Source of the DNA: Euptelea pleiosperma
Taxonomy: Eukaryota > Streptophyta > Magnoliopsida > Ranunculales > Eupteleaceae
DNA length: 64,000 nt
Direction: 5' to 3'
Assembly (NCBI GenBank): GCA_035048495.1
Contig: CM068549.1
Span: 8,291,822-8,355,821, forward strand
Both the position numbers and the translations under genes were made by a program. Below are positions 58,205 through 64,000 of this stretch, piece by piece (position 1 is the stretch's first letter; each line of letters begins with the position of its first letter). The notes beneath the pieces were generated by a model. It was given only the letters and a program-made list of their open reading frames with translations, was not told where the DNA came from and ran no database searches.

Positions 58205-59290
58205 TTTACAAAAAATGTACTGCATTATAAAAATTATAACTAAATAAGTATGAATTAAAAAAATATAAACTCAATAGATTTAAAAACTAGATTCACAGAG
58301 GTTTTTAAAAAATAAAATAAATAGAAAAAATATTCAGATTCAAAATATAGGTCAAAACTCTTAATTAATTGGGCCGGACAGAATCTGGGATAAAGAAAAG
58401 TCTCGCACATTTGAAAAATCATTACTTAATCAATACATATCGGAAAAATACAAACTCAAGGGTTCTAGAAACAAAATTGATAGAGGTATCTATAAAAAAT
58501 AATTAAAAAAATATTTAGGTTAAAAATATAGATCGAAATCCCAAGTAAAGTGGACCGTGTAAAATCTAAAATTCTGGGTTTTACAGAAAAGTCCAGTACG
58601 TTTGAAAAATTATAACTTAATCAATACAGAACAGAAAAATATAAACTCAAAGGTTCTAGAAACTAGATTAATAGAGGTATCTGTGAAAAATAATTAGAAA
58701 AATATTTAGGTTAAAAATATAAATCGAAATCTCAGGTAAAGTGGACCGTGTAAAATCTAGAATTTTGGGTTTTACAGAAAAGTTCAGCACGTTTGAAAAA
58801 TCATAACTTAATCAATATAAATCAGAAAAATATAAACTCAAAGGTTCTAGAGACTCGATTATAGAGGTATCCATGAAAAATAATTAGAAAAATATTTAGG
58901 TTAAAAATATAGATCGAAATCCCAAGTGAAGTGGATCATGTAAAATCTGGAATTCTGGGTTTTACAGAAAAATCCAGCACATTTGAAAAATCATAACTTA
59001 ATAAATAAAAATTAGAAAAATATAAACTCAAAGGTTCTAGAAACTAGATTGATAGAGGTATCCAAGAAAAATAATTAAAAAAATATTTAGATTAAAAATA
59101 TGGATCGAAATCCCAATGAAGTGGACCGTGTAAAATCTGAAATTCTGGGTTATTTTGTAAAGTCTAACAACGTAAAAAAAATTATAACTTAATCGATACA
59201 AATCAGAAAAATACAAACTAAACGGTTTTGGAAACTAGATTCATAGAGGTATTTAGAAAAAATAATTATAAAAATATTTAAATTATAAAA
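58205..59290 (-). repeat. ~190-bp tandem repeat, five to six units in E2
   Basis: Each unit contains GTTTGAAAAATCATAACTTA, ATATAAACTCAAAGGTTCTA and GGTTTTACAGAAAAGTCCAG-like blocks. Starts are near 58395, 58592, 58784, 58975 and 59165, with a decayed first unit from 58205. Confidence 0.87.
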
Positions 59291-60133
59291 ATATAACAAA
59301 AATGATAAAGAACATAGTCATCCGTTATAGATACAAAATAGACCATGACCAAATCCATAATGGTGGCCCAAAATAAAGATCAACCCAATAAGAATAAAGT
59401 AAATATTGTTGAAATTAATTTATAAAGAGTATCAACCATTATCTAATGAAAGAGAAACAAAATCTTGAAGAAAAACAAGTATAGGATGGATCAAGCGCAC
59501 TTACCTCAAGGTTTCTTGAACTTTAATGAAAATCAAAAGTTTCTTCAAATTTGAAAGTCGTCGGATCGTCCTCTACTCGGGGTATGTTTTTCCATTCAGA
59601 GTCTCCGTTAATTCTCCCTTCTTGCTCGAGTGCGATCGGTACCCGGATGAAGGTTTAATGGAGCTTTCTCTATTCTTCAATGGAATTGGGTTTGTGAACG
59701 CTTCTAAAGCTTTAGGGTTTTCATAAATAGGTTTAGGGAAGGATTAGGGTTTCTATTTTGTTGAAATTCGTAACTATCAAAGGAATGACTTTTTCAACCC
59801 TCAAAAACTTATATTTTACACTATTAATGGGTTAGAAATGGGCCCAAGGCCCATATACATCAATAGGTCTCATTTAATAATATTATTAAGCCCTAAAGGC
59901 CTCTAAATTGGCCATACGGGCCCACCCAACAATCATAACACAAATAATTATAAATTAATTCAATCAAACTATATTATATAATTTAAAAGTCTATACAATA
60001 AGGTATTGACACATGTCACACACACAAATCACATAAAAGTAGTCTAAATACATAAAAATCATAAAAAACGTTCAAAGCACCAGAAAAGTGTCAAGTGACA
60101 TCAGAATGACCCGAAAATGATTCGTGGGTCTCA

Positions 60134-60599
60134 CACTCCTATTAAATAAATTAAATATAATTAAATATTATTTTTAAAAATATAAGAATGGTAGGAAAGT
60201 TTAAAAATTACGAAAGATACTATTTTTGTCAAAATCTCTCGAAATCTCCCGCTAGGGTTTTCATGTATCAGGAAAGGTTCCAAATTTCACAGGTAAGTTG
60301 GTAAGGATAAAATAGAAATATTTTTTTGTGTCTCGGGCCTACAAAATAATTTTTTTATAAAAGTTCTAGAATGTTAGCTGGGGAAAGAAAAAGTCCCCTG
60401 CAAGTTATAGTTTATTATTCTTAGCAGGAATTTTGCCCTAAAGAACGAATTTCAAAAATAGCAGGTTTTTCAAAGTTGTCAGAATGAAACCAAATTAAAT
60501 ACACATACTCAAACATGATATTAAACAATAAAAACAATAATAAGAGTCTGAAAAAGTTTCAGGTTTTCATTATCAGGTGAATTTACCATAATACCCTAG
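60134..60599. other. AT-rich sequence between E2 and G, no gene
   Basis: No family is recognised. It may be flanking or internal sequence of the E element. It ends in CCTAG, the left target-duplication candidate of the G insertion. Confidence 0.5.
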
Positions 60600-63500
60600 T
60601 GAAAGTAGGTTTTTTCCGCGTCGTTGGTTACGGAAACCCTAGAATCAACACATTTTGTAATTTTTATCCGATTATCCTGCAAAATTAACAGATTTGTATA
60701 GGGATTTGTGTCGGATGTCGATCCGCACTCGGGATTAGTCAGGTTAGCGCATATTTGAACATAAAATGATGGAACTTATGCCAGAAAATTATGGAGAGGT
60801 GAGAATGGTGATTGTAAGTGATTGAAAACATGATTTTAGAGACAATTTCTAGATTAAGATGCACTGAAAAACTCCAAAACATAATATTCAAATTGCTTTA
60901 TTAATTTATCAAATGTGCATACAATCATAAAACATCAGGAAAACCTAATTAGAAAGCATGAAAATTAGAGAGAGAAATGGAGGATTTAGAGAGGGAAAGT
61001 AGAGAGAACCTAAGGAAGAGAGAGAAAGAGAGAACTAGAGAGAGAAAGAGAGAAGTCTAGAGAGAAAAAGGGTTTCTAACCTAGAAAGAGAAAGGATGAG
61101 AGAGAAAGTAAGAAAGAGGAGATATAGAAGATTACCTTAGAGAGAGAAACATCTCGAGGTGATGAAGAGATCCTCAACCTACCCACCTTGAAGAATAATG
61201 GAGCACTCATTGTGTTGGACGGCTGTAAGATGGAGATTGTGCTTGGAAGATGATGGTGATCACTTCTATGGTTTGGATAGGAGAACCCGATCTGTGGAAT
61301 AAGGGCAAGTTCTTGCGTGGGGAGTAACTTGAGGTGATGGTAGGCGCTGGCACGCAGGTGAGTAGAGCAGCAAAAGGTGGATGACCTGTGGAGATAATGA
61401 AGTGCAGTGGAGGAGACCGTTGATGGAGGAGCTACCAATGGCTTAGAAAATCGGTGGTGAGGGAATGACTAGGTGATCTCCCCATCCCGTGTCGCAGTCC
61501 GGCTAGAACACTGGTAGAGAATGGAAGTGCAGGTCTGCAACGTTTCAAACCTATTGGTCCGTTGCCTGTGGGAGAAGGGTTGATGGAGAACCCGTGGAGA
61601 AAACTTGCAAAAGATGAAGAGATCGCCAGTTGGAATGGTGCTTGGGAGGACAGCCAGCAAAGGAGGAGAAGACGGCCTGGTATTGCTGATTCCAGTAGTC
61701 GCAAACCTGCTGTAGTTGCAGGACTGCCCAAAGTAATGTGCACCGGCTTGAGCCAATGGGAGGGAGGTCGAGAGCGTGGAAGACAACGTTGATGGTGGCG
61801 TTGGTTGCTGCAGTAGACGTGGCAGCAGGCGGACAACAAGGAAAGGAAGAAACGGAAGAAAAGAAAGAGGAAGAAGAAGGAGATAAAGAAGACGAAAAAA
61901 AGAAGAGGAGGCTGAAGAAGATGGCCGGAGTTGCAGGCTGCAACTCCGGTCAAAGATGGATGGAGAGTTTCAGCAGGCGGTGGGAAAGTTGCAGGGGGTG
62001 CTGCGTTGCTGCCTCACGCAGCAAAGAGAATAATAGATGAAGAAGAACGGAGGGAGACAGAGAAGATGGAGGTGGTCTAAGAGGAGCTCGCCGAAAAAGA
62101 CGAACCAGTCCGGCGAGCTTCAAGATGAAGAAGAAGAAGGACCAGAAGCAGAAGAAGAAGAAGAAGAAGAAGAAGAAGAAGAAGAAAAAGGAGAAAGAGA
62201 AAAGGAAGAAGAAGGATAGGAGGAGAGGGGGAGGACCCTCACCGTTGCATGCTGTCGGTGAGGACGGTGGTGGAACTTGGTTCGCCGGCCGAAGTTGCAA
62301 ACCTGCAACTCCAGGAAAAGAAAAAGAAGAAGAAAAAGAAGAAGAAGGAAGAGAAGAAGAAGAAGAAGAAGAAGAAGAAGGAAGAGAAGAAGAAGAAGAA
62401 GAAGGAAGAGAAGAAGAAGAAGAAGAAGAAGAGGAGGAGCAGTCCGCCGGAGTAGTGGCGAGGATGATGACCGGAGTTGCAGGTTTTGCAACTCCGGTGG
62501 AAGGCTTGGGAGGAGAACGTTCAGCAGAAGAAGAAGAAGAAGAAGAAGAAGAAGAAGAAGAAATAGAAGAAGAAGAAGAAATGGAAGAGAGGAAGACGGC
62601 GCCCAACTCGCCGGAAGAACCCGCTGGAAGAGAAGAAGAAATGGAAGGAAGGAAGAGAGAAGAGGGAAAGAGGGAGAGACCAAAAAGGAGAGAGGTCTAA
62701 GGATTTTCAACCCTTCTTCTCAAGGAGAAACCGTGGGTTTCTCAACTTGGAAACTCACGGTTTCTAAAAATAATTTTTTTTTAATTATTTTTTTATTTTT
62801 TATTTGTATATTTGAACTTGCGAGCTTGGGCTCGAGGTTTATGGGCCGTTTGGCCATAAGGCTGATTGATTACTAGGCCGAGAGATGACGCCACGAGTCG
62901 GCCAGTGGTTGGCCAATGGGAACGCTAAAAATTGTGGGCCCAGAGTGCATCGGTCATGGGCCAGAAGGTAGGTGAGAAGGGTAGTGGGCCACTGGGCTCG
63001 ATGGATGTGGGTTAGGGTGTGTTTGGTTGCCAGGGGAGAAAAATGCATTTTCCCCTTGAAATACCCATCAAGGAAAAATATATTTTCCTTTCTTTGGAAA
63101 TCGAGCTCTACGCACTCAGCCACAATCAAACATCTGAGGCATTTCTCTACAATCTAACCTGCCATAGGGACTGATATTTTACAATGGAGATCGGGTGGTT
63201 GATAGGATGGATGATCGACTGATCGGTAGCACGATCGGATGGTCGGATGCATAGAATTGATAGATCAGATGGCGATCTATAGAGATCCAACGGCCCGATG
63301 GAAGATCCAACGGTCAGAAAGCTAAGGGAGATGAGACAGCGCCAATGGGCAGGAGTTCTGGGGTTAAGTCAATAGATTCATGGACCGAGAGATGAAGAGA
63401 GGGAGAATAAGGAGAGATGAGAGAGAAAATATCAGAAAAAGTATTGGCAGAGGGTCATGAACCCTGGTTTTCCATTGTTCTTCACTTGAGCTTTGCCAGT

Positions 63501-63954
63501 AAAGCAGGCCATCATTTGATGTGGCTTTAAATGCTTTGGTCCTTCTCTTGGTTATCAGCTCTCCCGCTCTCGTGGTTCCTTGGGCCAGCTCTTCGATCCC
63601 CTTGTTCAGCCCGTAATAGGCTCATATCTTCTAGACATAGCCTGTGGACTCTTTAATCTTTGATAATGGGCTTTCATGATCCATGTGGGCCCACAAGTCT
63701 CGAGAATCATCCAATCAGGGTTTCCTATGACAGAAGAAGCGCGTAATGAGACTTAATCAGAACGGCTTAATATCTAAATTTCTAAAAATGTGTTTAATGC
63801 ATGCAAATATACCATTTCGTCCAGAAAAGTGTGTTCTACGCAATGAGATAGACTCTTACGTAGAAAAATGGATAATTAGAGCAGTTTTACGTAGGAGAGT
63901 GCGATAATGCTAAAAGGATAATTGCTTAAAATAAGCACTTTTGAGCGAATATCA
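60600..63954 (-). repeat. LTR G (3' LTR, long form, 3355 bp)
   Basis: Starts TGAAAGTAGGTTTTTTCCGC and ends TTTTGAGCGAATATCA. It is followed directly by the polypurine/internal sequence of the family, so it is the 3' LTR of a minus-strand element that continues beyond the window. It is the longest copy, expanded by GAA/GAG microsatellites and three palindromes. Confidence 0.9.
62125..62590. repeat. GAA/GAG microsatellite clusters in LTR G
   Basis: Several (GAA)n runs of 5-15 units separated by GGA-type interruptions, between palindromes. The minus strand is (TTC)n and the plus strand would translate to poly-Glu/Lys, so long open frames here are not genes. Confidence 0.9.
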
Positions 63955-64000
63955 CAACCCCCAACCAGCATATTGCCAATCCTTGGCAATTAGTGCGAAA
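63955..64000 (-). mobile_element. Internal 3' end of element G (continues off the window)
   Basis: CAACCCCCAACCAGCATATT is identical to the start of the F internal region at 48413. Confidence 0.85.

Larger units (their letters stand above)
56770..60133 (-). mobile_element. Long LTR-like repeat E2
   Basis: Runs from TGTCACGCCCCGAATCCGG to CGTGGGTCTCACA, i.e. an LTR TGTGAGACCCACG..GGGGCGTGACA on the minus strand, about 3.36 kb. A TATA-like CCTATTTATGAAAACCC lies on the minus strand near 59725. Two tandem-repeat arrays fill its middle. No target duplication matches the two ends (GTACC, CTCCT), so the right boundary or the type (solo or part of a larger element) is uncertain. Confidence 0.55.

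Noticed and set aside
62037..62876. Long frames rich in Glu/Lys/Arg or Ser/Leu (also at 26269-26577, 20284-20673 and 38734-39652)
   Set aside because: They are translations of GAA/TTC microsatellites in LTRs and exist in several frames at once.

Overview
The window is a piece of a flowering-plant nuclear genome made almost entirely of nested transposable elements. I see no intact host gene, rRNA or tRNA. The evidence for a plant is plant-type Ty3/Gypsy lineages (Tat-like and Athila-like), CACTA elements with subterminal repeats, and intron-bearing fragments of plant gene families. The species cannot be told from the sequence.

Layout, left to right. (1) 1-13767 is the right part of a CACTA DNA transposon (J) whose left end lies outside the window. 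A second CACTA element (K, 3063-9220, TSD TTG) sits inside it. J carries degenerate exons of at least five unrelated host genes, all in + orientation: bHLH, spinster-like transporter, RGLG/copine, citrate synthase and ACT-repeat protein. K carries an aspartyl-protease exon behind its own TATA box. A 714-bp MITE sits in the citrate synthase intron. (2) 13768-23045 is an Athila-like retrotransposon (H, minus strand) cut by J. It holds the only gag core of its family here. Its 5' LTR contains a solo LTR (A). (3) 23046-32777 is an older Tat-like Gypsy element (I, plus strand) with RT, RNase H, a second RNase H split by a solo LTR (M), integrase, long tandem repeats and an antisense ORF. (4) 32778-45007 is element D (plus strand), a relative of H without the gag core. 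It contains solo LTR C and an unrelated solo-LTR-like insertion (L) with 44-bp tandem repeats. Its 3' LTR is cut by repeat E. (5) 45685-56746 is element F (minus strand), a complete 11.06-kb copy of the H/D family with two nearly identical ~2.72-kb LTRs and TSD GGGGC, inserted in E. (6) 56770-60133 is a long LTR-like repeat (E2) with tandem repeats. (7) 60600-64000 is the 3' LTR and first internal bases of another family member (G).

The relative order of insertion can be read from the nesting: I is oldest; H, D and M entered I; J entered H, and K entered J; C, L and E entered D; F entered E. No pol gene of the A/C/D/F/G/H/M family is present, so its recent activity (F) must depend on proteins made elsewhere. 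The most interesting signals are the multi-gene capture in J, the shared gag-core deletion with a retained downstream ORF, the conserved leader block with a splice donor, and a palindrome family scattered through the long LTRs.
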